Positions 1-6,974 of a stretch of DNA of 30,032 bases are shown here, piece after piece. Under the pieces are notes generated by a model. The model saw only the letters and a list, made by a program, of their open reading frames with translations. It had not been told where the DNA came from and did not search any database. Every line of letters begins with the position of its first letter. Positions within the stretch are counted from its first letter, which is position 1. The position numbers and the translations under genes were made by a program. This DNA is from CALKUP01 sp964492735. Its GTDB lineage: Bacteria; Patescibacteriota; Patescibacteriia; UBA9570; XYC2-FULL-38-9. The DNA lies in contig CAZBLE010000013.1 of the NCBI GenBank assembly GCA_964492735.1, positions 1 through 30,032 of the forward strand, read 5' to 3'.

Positions 1-96
1 ATGGGACATTCTGATATAAAAACCACGACAATCTACTTGTCGACGTCTACTGAGCTCTTGCAGAGCGAAATACATAAACATCCTTTGAATACCTAG
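1..96 (+). CDS. Tyrosine recombinase, C-terminal end only (window edge)
   Basis: The window opens inside a reading frame that ends with TAG at 94-96. The 31 visible residues begin MGHSDIKTTTIYLSTS and end with HKHPLNT. This is the last catalytic block of the tyrosine recombinase family: the GH of the second conserved histidine, then the TTxIY stretch with the nucleophilic tyrosine. The HPL ending resembles Xer-like or integrative-element recombinases. The first arginine and the HxxR box lie outside the window. It is not a copy of the complete recombinase at 3160-4062, whose tail reads differently, so two recombinase subfamilies sit within 4 kb. The family call is secure; the role as integrase of a local element is inferred. 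Confidence 0.8.
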   Translation: MGHSDIKTTTIYLSTSTELLQSEIHKHPLNT

Positions 97-103
97 GAAA
101 AAA

Positions 104-112
104 TGCTATATA
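104..112 (+). promoter_or_regulatory. Extended -10 promoter of the HEPN-like gene
   Basis: TGC followed by TATATA forms an extended -10 element. The ATG begins at 119, six bases after it, so the message would be leaderless or nearly so. No Shine-Dalgarno motif precedes the ATG. It lies just past the stop of the recombinase fragment. Confidence 0.45.
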
Positions 113-118
113 GAGTAT

Positions 119-1357
119 ATGATAGCTATACCTAGGCACGTATTAGAGCGATTATTGCTCGCTAAAACTCAATACCAACAAGCGGTCATTGATTGTGATA
201 GTGGTAATGATCATATTTTTACGCGGGGTGTAATTGGTTTACACGATGCGTTAGATAATTTTTGTGGAGCCGCAATGACTCACATAGGATTGCCAATGAT
301 TCGTAATGCAAAAGGTTTGTATTATACGTATCTTATGGATGCTATCAATAAGATTGAGTTGCAAGAGCAAAAGACTGATTCAGGTTTTCAGATGGGTGCT
401 GCTGAAGAAATTAAGTCCATAAACGAAGTACGCAATAACGCAAAACATCAGGGGCTACTACCAAACGTGGCGCAAGTACGTGAATACTTGCCCGCTATCC
501 ATATTTTTTTTCAAGAAAATACACAAAAATTCTTTGGTTTAAATTGGCAAATAATTGGTTATAGTGACTTAATTGATGAACAAGAAGTAAAAGAAGAATT
601 AAAGTATATAGAGAAATTGATCATCAATGATAAATATAAGGAGTCATTGGAAAAGCTGGCTATTTTGAAGTTTAAGGTTTTTGATAAACCAGAATTATTA
701 TCTAAATTAGATAAGCGATTTGATCATATTTTGAATCCTACTAAGCCAACATTAGAACTAAGAAAAAAAGAGTATATTTTTTACAAAAAAAATCAGGACT
801 TGCTTTATGGTAGTCCCCAGCTATTTTGGATGGAGCTTGGTATTAGTATGGACGAGCTTGCGGTTTTCCATAAGTTGACCCCGGGAGTAGGCCTAAGTAG
901 ATCTGATTTAGATAATGGCTATGTGTTGAAGCATGATATGCGATGGGCATCACCTAATTGGAATGAGCAGAATGTTATTTTTTGTTATAACTTTATTGTA
1001 GATGCAATTTTAAAGAATGAGGCTAAAGTAGTTGGGTATAGTGATCATCCTATAGTTATAAACTATACGATTTCCCTGAAAAAAAATATCAATATATGGT
1101 CGATGAAAGATGATCGAGAAGAGATTGTGATGACGCTCCAAGAAGGAAATACCTACACTGTGCGGTTACTTGATTTTTCGGAAGGTAAGTGGGAGTTATA
1201 TGGTCAGGATGGTGCAATTATTTCGGTATTTATTGAAGGTCAAAACTTGGCAACGGTTGGTAGTGTAAAAATACACGACATAGAAGCTATTGAAATAATA
1301 AACAAACAACAGCATCAGTATGTTGACGGTGAATGGATTGAGGTTATAGATAGTTAG
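119..1357 (+). CDS. HEPN-like domain protein, possible RNase effector
   Basis: A 412-residue soluble protein with no signal peptide or obvious membrane helix. Residues 105-110 read RNNAKH, matching the HEPN ribonuclease signature (arginine, polar residue, three residues, histidine). They lie at the start of a helix in an all-helical N-terminal part (about 1-140). A second helical stretch (about 150-215) is rich in Lys and Glu. The C-terminal third (about 270-400) looks beta-rich and I do not recognise it. HEPN proteins often act as RNA-cutting toxins or defence effectors, and the position beside recombinase genes fits that. The motif is seen; RNase activity is inferred and the short motif could be coincidental. 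No antitoxin gene directly follows. Confidence 0.5.
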   Translation: MIAIPRHVLERLLLAKTQYQQAVIDCDSGNDHIFTRGVIGLHDALDNFCGAAMTHIGLPMIRNAKGLYYTYLMDAINKIELQEQKTDSGFQMGAAEEIKSINEVRNNAKHQGLLPNVAQVREYLPAIHIFFQENTQKFFGLNWQIIGYSDLIDEQEVKEELKYIEKLIINDKYKESLEKLAILKFKVFDKPELLSKLDKRFDHILNPTKPTLELRKKEYIFYKKNQDLLYGSPQLFWMELGISMDELAVFHKLTPGVGLSRSDLDNGYVLKHDMRWASPNWNEQNVIFCYNFIVDAILKNEAKVVGYSDHPIVINYTISLKKNINIWSMKDDREEIVMTLQEGNTYTVRLLDFSEGKWELYGQDGAIISVFIEGQNLATVGSVKIHDIEAIEIINKQQHQYVDGEWIEVIDS

Positions 1358-1720
1358 CTGTGTGGAGTGGTGTTCAGTTGTGGGATAATGAAAAATACTC
1401 GTGGGGGGTTTTAACCCCGTGTAGCACAGCACTTCGATTAAAATACAGCTATTTTTTGAGAATTTTGACGTTCGTTTTTTGTCTAAAATAAAAGCAAAAT
1501 ATGGCAGATGTCATTTATAGTAGGCAAAAAGTTATCGAAGTGAAAAAGCATCATTTTGAGTGTCAAAAAATCATACAAATAAAGCATCTTTTGTGCCGAC
1601 TTCGGTTGAACTTCAACAACTTTTACAAAAATTTCAAGTCTCTATTTTGGCTAAAACAAAACCAAAAATAGACAATGGTCATTTTTTGTTGTCGAACTGT
1701 AACCGAAGTGAAGTATTGAT
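1358..1720. other. Noncoding stretch with inverted repeats
   Basis: No convincing gene is present. Just after the HEPN-like gene, GGGGTT and AACCCC form a short hairpin with a two-base spacer near 1405-1420. It lacks a following T run, so it is not called a terminator. Two similar sequences, ATCGAAGTGAA near 1534 and ACCGAAGTGAA near 1702, are imperfect repeats. The main structure is the long inverted repeat at 1599-1709, listed separately. A 78-codon open frame here ends inside the opposite-strand gene and shows no protein-like pattern. Confidence 0.5.
1599..1709. repeat. 111-bp imperfect inverted repeat
   Basis: The ends are a perfect 9-bp inverted pair, ACTTCGGTT (1599-1607) and AACCGAAGT (1701-1709). 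The pairing continues inward, with about 17 of 21 positions complementary in the outer arms. An inner pair around 1639-1651 and 1660-1672 (GTCTCTATTTTGG against CCAAAAATAGAC) adds to the stem. It could be a miniature mobile element, a recombination site or a structured RNA. I see no target duplication beside it and no integron attC core motifs. Confidence 0.5.
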
Positions 1721-2323
1721 TTATTCTATAGTCGATCCGTCAGTGAAATGCACTTTAACCACAGAGATATTTTCGACTTTAGTGGTGCTATCATAGACCG
1801 CTAGGTTATATACTGCAGGGAATGAGGCGCCGGGTTTGATGGTTTCTTGTATTTGGCCTCTAAATGCTTCAGCGGACTTGCTGTTAAACTGGCCTACAGG
1901 TTCATCAAAGTTGTTCTTAAAGAATCCTTGAACAATAACACCGTCAATGGTTTTGTCAGTGTTATTTTTAATCGTTACATGCCACTCAGGCGTACCAATT
2001 ATATCCTCTTTAATTGAAGAATCTGTAATGACGATCTGATCAAATTTGCGTGCATCAGCCTCTTGCTTTGCGACTGCTTCATCAGAGGCTGCCTCTGATT
2101 TAGGTTGGCCGTTATTATTGTTCGACGAAATATCAGAAAGTGCTGCGTCCCAAAATGCAGCGAGCATAGGGATGCCAATAAACACAAAAAGAAGGGTTGA
2201 AATAATTTTATGACGCATGAACCAGTTTCTTAGGTCTGCGTGGCACTCTGGGCATTTTGTTGCGCCGTAGGGTATAGCTTTTTTACAACGCACGCATGTC
2301 TTTTCCGCTGGTTTATCGCTCAT
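1721..2323 (-). CDS. Zinc-ribbon membrane protein with C-terminal FxLYD-like domain
   Basis: A 200-residue protein. An N-terminal zinc ribbon carries two CxxC pairs (CVRC at about 10-13, CPEC at about 22-25). A membrane helix (about 39-58) and a low-complexity Asn/Ser/Glu linker follow, then a beta-rich C-terminal domain (about 100-200) whose pattern (WHVTIKNNTDKTIDGV) resembles the FxLYD/Ig-like folds found in bacterial membrane proteins. I chose the ATG ending at 2323 because the longer frame would run through a hairpin at 2345-2376. The ribbon should be cytoplasmic and the C-terminal domain outside. The function is unknown; this layout is common in accessory regions. Confidence 0.7.
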   Translation of the reverse strand: MSDKPAEKTCVRCKKAIPYGATKCPECHADLRNWFMRHKIISTLLFVFIGIPMLAAFWDAALSDISSNNNNGQPKSEAASDEAVAKQEADARKFDQIVITDSSIKEDIIGTPEWHVTIKNNTDKTIDGVIVQGFFKNNFDEPVGQFNSKSAEAFRGQIQETIKPGASFPAVYNLAVYDSTTKVENISVVKVHFTDGSTIE

Positions 2324-2570
2324 AGAGATATGATTATTGGTTAGAGGTTCGGCCAACACAAAAGGCCGTCCGAACCAGCAGCAGTCCTCGCGGATCTGCC
2401 ATGTACCGTTTCCAGTACATACGTGAAACACAAGCGCTAGTCAGACGACCATCTCTATGTGTTTCACGATTTGATACCATGCCGTTTTCACGGTTTAGGC
2501 ACACTAAATTGTATTTCCATAATAGCTCATATAGGCAGAAAGTCCAGTAAATACAATGTGAAACGACTAT

Positions 2571-2582
2571 GTACGACAAATG
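2571..2582. repeat. 12-bp direct repeat, copy 1
   Basis: GTACGACAAATG occurs here and again at 2910-2921, 339 bases downstream and just before the ribbon-helix-helix gene. A related GACAAAT occurs at about 2932-2938. Direct repeats of this size near a recombinase gene are candidates for recombinase or accessory-protein binding sites. Confidence 0.5.
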
Positions 2583-2909
2583 AGTGTCAAGTAAATGGAA
2601 ATAAAAAGCTACAATAAAAGTATGAAAACTATAGCTGTATTTGCTGTTTTCTAGACCTCACGACCTGGTCTTATAAATATCGGCGCTCCGAAAACCAGAA
2701 CTAATGGAGATAAAAAGAGTTCTGTCAGTTACTAATTAAAGTGATTAGTAGTTGGATACGCTGAAGTCATCGTGCAGCCTGGAAGGGCAGTCAAGACCAT
2801 AGACACATGAGCGATGGGAATAAATAACTGGATGTTCCAAGTGGCGTTTGAAGCTTTCCATGTAGTTTATATGGGGATTCAAACAGGTTAGGGGGAGCGG
2901 GAAAATAAG

Positions 2910-2921
2910 GTACGACAAATG
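2910..2921. repeat. 12-bp direct repeat, copy 2
   Basis: Second exact copy of GTACGACAAATG, ending nine bases before the ATG at 2930. Its place in the presumed promoter of the ribbon-helix-helix/recombinase pair suggests an operator or recombination-related site. Confidence 0.5.
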
Positions 2922-2929
2922 TATTACAT

Positions 2930-3151
2930 ATGACAAATCATACTAAAGAAACCAAATCTCGATCAATCCGCATGTCGGATGATGTTTGGATTCGGTTAAA
3001 AAAATTGGCAGAAACATACTATTCGTGGGAGCACTTAATAGACAACGTGCTCGAAACGTATGGTGTGTATGACGAGAGTAGTCCCGAGTTTAAAAAAAAG
3101 AAAAGGAAATCTTGGAATAACATCTCAGATATAAAAACGGAAGACAGCTAG
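2930..3151 (+). CDS. Ribbon-helix-helix (CopG/Arc-type) DNA-binding protein
   Basis: A 73-residue basic protein. Residues about 12-45 (RSIRMSDDVWIRLKKLAE, then an aromatic-rich second helix) follow the ribbon-helix-helix pattern: a short beta strand with alternating residues, then two helices. The tail is Lys-rich. It ends eight bases before the recombinase start, so the two are probably co-transcribed. It may repress the pair or act as an accessory (excisionase-like) factor; both are inferred from position. An internal ATG at residue 15 would destroy the ribbon, so the first ATG is kept. Confidence 0.65.
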   Translation: MTNHTKETKSRSIRMSDDVWIRLKKLAETYYSWEHLIDNVLETYGVYDESSPEFKKKKRKSWNNISDIKTEDS

Positions 3152-3159
3152 AATTTATT

Positions 3160-4062
3160 ATGAACATGCAACAGGCACATAATTTGTTTATCAGGGAATG
3201 CACCGACGGCACACTGCGTCGGCGTGCTTCAGGTACAATAGAGAATTATGTGAGTAGCTTTGATTTGTTCATTAAGATCACAAAAATCACAGATACGTTC
3301 CAGTTAACGGAACAGGCTATGCGAGGGTTTTTAAGGGTGGGAGAGGAAAAGCGTAACTGGAAGCCAAATACAACGCTTACGCATCGGAAAAACCTGAGCC
3401 CGTTTATTTCTTGGTGTATTGGGAAGAAAATGCTGGTCAAAGATCCTCTAGAAAAGATTCCGTACCCGAGAACATTTAAGAAGCTCCCAGAATACTATAC
3501 AGAAGATCAAATGGAGAAGATTGTTTATTACGCAGATATGTATTCTAAGGATGATTTCCTCCGTGCGAGAAACCGAGCGATAATCGGCGTGCTGAGTTTA
3601 ACGGGTCTTCGCAAAGGCGAGTTGTTGGAATTGAAAATGAGGGATATCGATTTTGAGAAAATGGTACTGAAAGTACGCGCTGAGCACGCGAAGAACGGTC
3701 GTGACAGAGTTATACCCATTAGTACAACGCTAGCGGCTCTTTTGCGCGACTACATCGCTCTCAGGGCTGTTAGAGACGATATGACGCCATGGCTGTGGCT
3801 GTCTGACAGGAATGGTCGTTTTACGAGCGCAGGATTAAAACACTTTATCAACAATATTGTTGATAAAGTGGGCTTCAATGTGAAGTTGCATAAGTTTCGG
3901 CACACATTCGCAACGAATCATTGTGGGAGCGGTGGAGATTTGGCATCTTTACAGCAAGTGCTTGGGCATAAGGAAATTACAACGACGATGATTTATGCGC
4001 ATGTGATGCCGGAGCATTTGAGGGCTTCTGTGGAGTTGAATCAGTTGAATCAATTTTTTTAA
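3160..4062 (+). CDS. Tyrosine recombinase (phage integrase/Xer family)
   Basis: A 300-residue, full-length tyrosine recombinase. The N-terminal SAM-like DNA-binding domain covers about residues 1-100 and the catalytic domain about 110-290. All key residues are visible: R151 in LTGLRKGEL, K178 in the beta hairpin, H244 and R247 in HKFRH, H270 in LGHKE and the nucleophile Y279 in MIYAH. It cuts and rejoins DNA at att or dif-like sites. Its place after a ribbon-helix-helix gene and a repeat-rich region fits a mobile-element integrase better than housekeeping XerC/D, but sequence alone does not decide. Its 3' end overlaps the converging membrane gene by four bases. The ATG at 3166 is an alternative start. 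Confidence 0.9.
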   Translation: MNMQQAHNLFIRECTDGTLRRRASGTIENYVSSFDLFIKITKITDTFQLTEQAMRGFLRVGEEKRNWKPNTTLTHRKNLSPFISWCIGKKMLVKDPLEKIPYPRTFKKLPEYYTEDQMEKIVYYADMYSKDDFLRARNRAIIGVLSLTGLRKGELLELKMRDIDFEKMVLKVRAEHAKNGRDRVIPISTTLAALLRDYIALRAVRDDMTPWLWLSDRNGRFTSAGLKHFINNIVDKVGFNVKLHKFRHTFATNHCGSGGDLASLQQVLGHKEITTTMIYAHVMPEHLRASVELNQLNQFF

Positions 4063-4616
4063 TAAGCCACACTATAAATAAATGCAATTATTGAAGCAAT
4101 AAAAAACAACACAATAAGGTTTTCTAAGACAAAAATGATTGCTCGAGATCGTGCTAAATAGTGGACGATGTACCCATTCAGTATGCTGTAATGTTCACTT
4201 TTTTCTTTTGAGTCATATATTTTACAAAAAATGAGGTTTGTAGGATAAAGCCATGTAATGAAGAGAACAAAAATGACTTGACTCCTCTCCAACATCGTCA
4301 ATTTGTGTTCGGCGATGTTGCCCATTAACTGAAATGCTCTATAGACACGTGCATACTCATTTCGTCCCTCTGAAAATAAAGAAAAAAACGAGATTATGAT
4401 AGTTATTGTAAACCCGAGCCAAGCAAGCTTCATTACAAAAAAATCAATGCTGTTTTGAATAACATCTATACTAAAAAGTGATACAGAAAATGTGATCGCC
4501 GAGGATGATATTACAATGATTTGTGTAACAAATTTTCGTGAAAGCACTCGAGCGGATTCTAGATCAACGTCATGCTTTTTTAGATTTGCGCGCCATTGAT
4601 CCATAAAATCGCTCAT
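4059..4616 (-). CDS. Four-helix membrane protein coupled to a nuclease gene
   Basis: A 185-residue protein with an N-terminal cytoplasmic segment of about 28 residues and four hydrophobic helices at about 30-50, 60-82, 112-130 and 158-182. Its ATG overlaps the stop of the upstream nuclease gene as ATGA (4613-4616), so the two are translationally coupled. I do not recognise a named family. The size and layout loosely resemble SLATT-type or other pore-forming effectors that partner with a sensor or nuclease in defence systems; this is only an analogy. Its 3' end overlaps the recombinase gene from the opposite strand by four bases. Confidence 0.6.
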   Translation of the reverse strand: MSDFMDQWRANLKKHDVDLESARVLSRKFVTQIIVISSSAITFSVSLFSIDVIQNSIDFFVMKLAWLGFTITIIISFFSLFSEGRNEYARVYRAFQLMGNIAEHKLTMLERSQVIFVLFITWLYPTNLIFCKIYDSKEKSEHYSILNGYIVHYLARSRAIIFVLENLIVLFFIASIIAFIYSVAY

Positions 4617-5443
4617 ATTTCACTTTCATTGAAAACGGGCGAGTCAGATAATGAGGGAGCTTGAATTTGAGGAACTACTTCAACGCTGCTTGCTTTAGGT
4701 TTTCTTTTATTCTTTCGTGCTGATTTCTTATAGCGGCTATATGCAAATTTCGCCTCGTCACTATCAAGAACGTCGCGTTTTAGCATGTCATTTATCAAGA
4801 TGCTTTCAACTTGGTCAGGGTCAATTTTTATCCCATTAGACAGTGCTTTTAGTTGCTTGACTAATGACCTAATTGTTTCATCAGACTGAAGTATCGCGGC
4901 AATGGTAAACTTGTTCATTAACTGCATCTCCTGGTGTAGTTTTTTTATTGTGCTTTTATTGATCGCTTCTTTAGTAAGAGCAAATATCTTCTCCAGCTGT
5001 TCTTCGTCACTGAAGTTGATAGAGAATAAATCTAATTCAAATACTTGCTGCAATCTAATGGGTTTTTCAAACAGAACTTTGTATGCTTTCCAGTATTGAC
5101 CGTTCGTAAGGACGACCCAGTCAATACCATGATTTGCTGCGTAGCCCAATGCTTGATTGACGTGAATTTCTTTTAAATCAATACCAATCGCTTTACACTC
5201 AATGAGGTATACAACGTCATTCTTATTCTTGATCGCCAAATCACAGTACGTGCCCTTGATCGCAAATTCTGATGTTATTTCACTGTATTTATCAAAACCA
5301 AAAACATCCGCCAACATATCAGCAATAATTGTGACTGTGTCACTTTCGTTGACATCCATGTTCTTTGCGCGTTCGAGTATCTTCCGGTATTTTTTGAGCT
5401 CGGTTTTTAGACGCTTTGCGCTTCTTTTTGGTACTTGTGACAT
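4613..5443 (-). CDS. PD-(D/E)XK nuclease, type I restriction HsdR N-terminal type
   Basis: A 276-residue protein. Residues about 35-130 carry the HsdR_N nuclease fold: E59, then D68 in YCDLAI, then E82-C-K84 after a hydrophobic strand, and Q97 in the following helix. This is the E/D...D...ExK metal-binding set of PD-(D/E)XK nucleases. The C-terminal part (about 165-245) is helical and Lys-rich, with no helicase motor, so this is not a full HsdR. Stand-alone proteins of this type are common in accessory DNA and are presumed DNA-cutting. It is the first gene of a two-gene unit with the membrane protein at 4059-4616. The coupling suggests a nuclease-membrane effector pair, which I infer rather than recognise. 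Confidence 0.75.
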   Translation of the reverse strand: MSQVPKRSAKRLKTELKKYRKILERAKNMDVNESDTVTIIADMLADVFGFDKYSEITSEFAIKGTYCDLAIKNKNDVVYLIECKAIGIDLKEIHVNQALGYAANHGIDWVVLTNGQYWKAYKVLFEKPIRLQQVFELDLFSINFSDEEQLEKIFALTKEAINKSTIKKLHQEMQLMNKFTIAAILQSDETIRSLVKQLKALSNGIKIDPDQVESILINDMLKRDVLDSDEAKFAYSRYKKSARKNKRKPKASSVEVVPQIQAPSLSDSPVFNESEI

Positions 5444-5499
5444 ATGATGATTTATAATGTTGATAGGAATATTTTTAAAGTAGCATGATTTAGCCCAGA

Positions 5500-5528
5500 T
5501 TGTCAGCTTTGCTTTTTTTCGTCATACT
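5500..5528 (+). promoter_or_regulatory. Promoter of the 5535-7621 operon
   Basis: TTGTCA (5500-5505), a 17-bp spacer and CATACT (5523-5528), with the ATG six bases after the -10 box. Transcription would start at or next to the ATG, giving a leaderless message. Confidence 0.6.
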
Positions 5529-5534
5529 CAAAGT

Positions 5535-6428
5535 ATGAACGAATATATAGAAAAAATTGCATTATCTGCCTTAGGTGCATTCGTGGGGTTTGTTGCACTC
5601 GGGTTTATTCAGCTTTTTTTTGGGGATGGTCAAAATAATCTGCCATTGCATATAGCACTTCCAATCCTATTGGTATTAGGAGTCTTCATTATAGGACAGC
5701 CTTTATTGTTATTATGTGCGCGTGGATTTCGTAGCCTTAGTGGGCTTTTTGGCTATAAAAGAATTGCTATACTTAACATGATCGATTGGGACAAGGAGGA
5801 AGAGCATAAGGTATGGACGAATGTTAATCCCATCGCATGGAATAAACAGCTTTATGATGCAGCGCCGAACCCAAAAAAGCTTATTTGTAAAAAAATAAAA
5901 CGTCTTTTTTGGATCCATAGTTATCATGTCGTTATAAATCCTTGTGGTGGGGTTTACTATGAAAAAGACTTTGATACGAGAGATACAATGAGATGGATAT
6001 TGAGCTATATTAGTAAAGGCGGATTGTTTGTTTCAGTGGCTGATGTGCCGCTGTATTATGCCTACGATAAGAAAATTGAGCGAACACGAGATGCTGGGAT
6101 GCCTATATACAGACCTGATAACGGGGAGAAAAAAATTGTTTTTGGTGAAATTCCATTTTTGAAAGCTTTAGGACTCAAAGTTATTGGTTTACCGGAAAAA
6201 ATGTACGGTAATAACTGTGTAGTTGAACGCCTGGTTAAAATGGAAAGGGGGATTATAAATTTATTTGATCCATTTATCGATAAGCTATTAGATGATGATG
6301 AAGGCTATTCACCATTTTTTATTTCAAAATTCGATAAAGGCCGTACAATCATATCAATGTTGAATTTGAATGAAAATCCAGAATATGTAAAAAAGATCGC
6401 TGATGCAGTTATAAATGAAATTGCATAA
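5535..6428 (+). CDS. Membrane-anchored class I glutamine amidotransferase-like protein
   Basis: A 297-residue protein with two N-terminal membrane helices (about 9-29 and 38-62). A soluble domain (about 70-297) carries the line VVINPCGGVYYEKD, then ISKGGLFVSVADVPLYYAYD. This resembles ThuA/GATase1-like proteins, in which a strand ending in NPxG is followed by a helix and a GG-F-V-V strand. No clear nucleophile elbow with a catalytic Cys in GxCxG is visible, so enzymatic activity is doubtful and a binding or scaffold role is possible. It is the first gene of a three-gene operon, with nine bases to the next start. Confidence 0.5.
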   Translation: MNEYIEKIALSALGAFVGFVALGFIQLFFGDGQNNLPLHIALPILLVLGVFIIGQPLLLLCARGFRSLSGLFGYKRIAILNMIDWDKEEEHKVWTNVNPIAWNKQLYDAAPNPKKLICKKIKRLFWIHSYHVVINPCGGVYYEKDFDTRDTMRWILSYISKGGLFVSVADVPLYYAYDKKIERTRDAGMPIYRPDNGEKKIVFGEIPFLKALGLKVIGLPEKMYGNNCVVERLVKMERGIINLFDPFIDKLLDDDEGYSPFFISKFDKGRTIISMLNLNENPEYVKKIADAVINEIA

Positions 6429-6437
6429 TGTGAATTT

Positions 6438-6974
6438 ATGGGATTAAGAAAATGTCCAGAGTGTAATTCTAAAGATATAATAATCGGACCAACTGCGCGT
6501 CGAAGAAATGAGTATGGGGATATAGTGAAGCAAAATCCTGATGAGTGTAAGTGTAGAATGTGTGGGTGTACATGGATAGCGAGTCCAAAAACAAGGAATA
6601 GGTTGGTTATTCAAATAAGCGCCCCTATTGAGATTGTTTATGAGTTCACAGTTAATCCCGTTAATACCCCAAAATGGATTGACCATATAGTAGAAGAGGA
6701 AGCGTCAACATGGCCGCCTGTAATCGGCACAACATATCGGAATCGAATAGAAGGCGGGGAGTGGAGTGAATATGAAGTTGTAGATATTAAAGAGAATGCG
6801 ATTTTTGAACTCGCATCAAAGACATCCACCTATCATGTGCGATATACCTATATGCCAGTAGTAGGCGGTACTGAGCTTGATTATTTTGAGTGGGTTGAGG
6901 AAGGAGAGTTAGAAGGTGCGTTCGAACAGTCTGTGATGGTTAAGCTAAAAAATGTTATCGAACAATCAAGATGA
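6438..6974 (+). CDS. Zinc ribbon fused to SRPBCC (START-like) domain
   Basis: A 178-residue protein. Residues 6-9 (CPEC) and about 38-43 (a CxxCxC cluster) form a zinc ribbon. From about residue 56 (LVIQISAPIEIVYEFTVNP) it follows the SRPBCC/polyketide-cyclase pattern: opening beta strand, proline, helix, then NTPKWIDHIVEE and antiparallel strands to the end. SRPBCC domains bind hydrophobic ligands. A zinc ribbon in front of one is unusual and may place it on nucleic acid or a protein partner. Its stop overlaps the next start as ATGA (6971-6974), showing translational coupling. Confidence 0.65.
   Translation: MGLRKCPECNSKDIIIGPTARRRNEYGDIVKQNPDECKCRMCGCTWIASPKTRNRLVIQISAPIEIVYEFTVNPVNTPKWIDHIVEEEASTWPPVIGTTYRNRIEGGEWSEYEVVDIKENAIFELASKTSTYHVRYTYMPVVGGTELDYFEWVEEGELEGAFEQSVMVKLKNVIEQSR

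Larger units (their letters stand above)
2324..2929. other. 606-bp noncoding region rich in small hairpins
   Basis: No credible gene is present, but there is dense local structure. A bulged stem GGTTCGG/CCGAACC lies at about 2345-2376. ATGTAC/GTACAT occupy 2401-2420. A perfect 11-bp inverted pair, CGTGAAACACA and TGTGTTTCACG, is at 2422-2432 and 2458-2468. AGACC/GGTCT are near 2654-2671, CAGAACT/AGTTCTG at about 2695-2724 and TACTAAT/ATTAGTA at about 2730-2750. The region ends at the ribbon-helix-helix gene that precedes the recombinase. It may be the recombination or control region of the element, or encode a structured RNA. Neither can be proved from sequence alone. Confidence 0.5.

Noticed and set aside
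1405..1420. Terminator after the HEPN-like gene
   Set aside because: The GGGGTT/AACCCC stem is not followed by a T run on either strand.
1599..1709. Integron attC site
   Set aside because: Length and hairpin shape fit, but the RYYYAAC and GTTRRRY core motifs are not at the ends and gene orientation around it is mixed.
1560..1796. Rightward 78-codon open frame
   Set aside because: It lies over the inverted repeat and ends inside the opposite-strand zinc-ribbon gene; the sequence shows no protein-like conservation pattern.
2334..2579. Leftward 81-codon open frame
   Set aside because: It covers several perfect inverted repeats and has an implausible composition; better explained as structured noncoding DNA.
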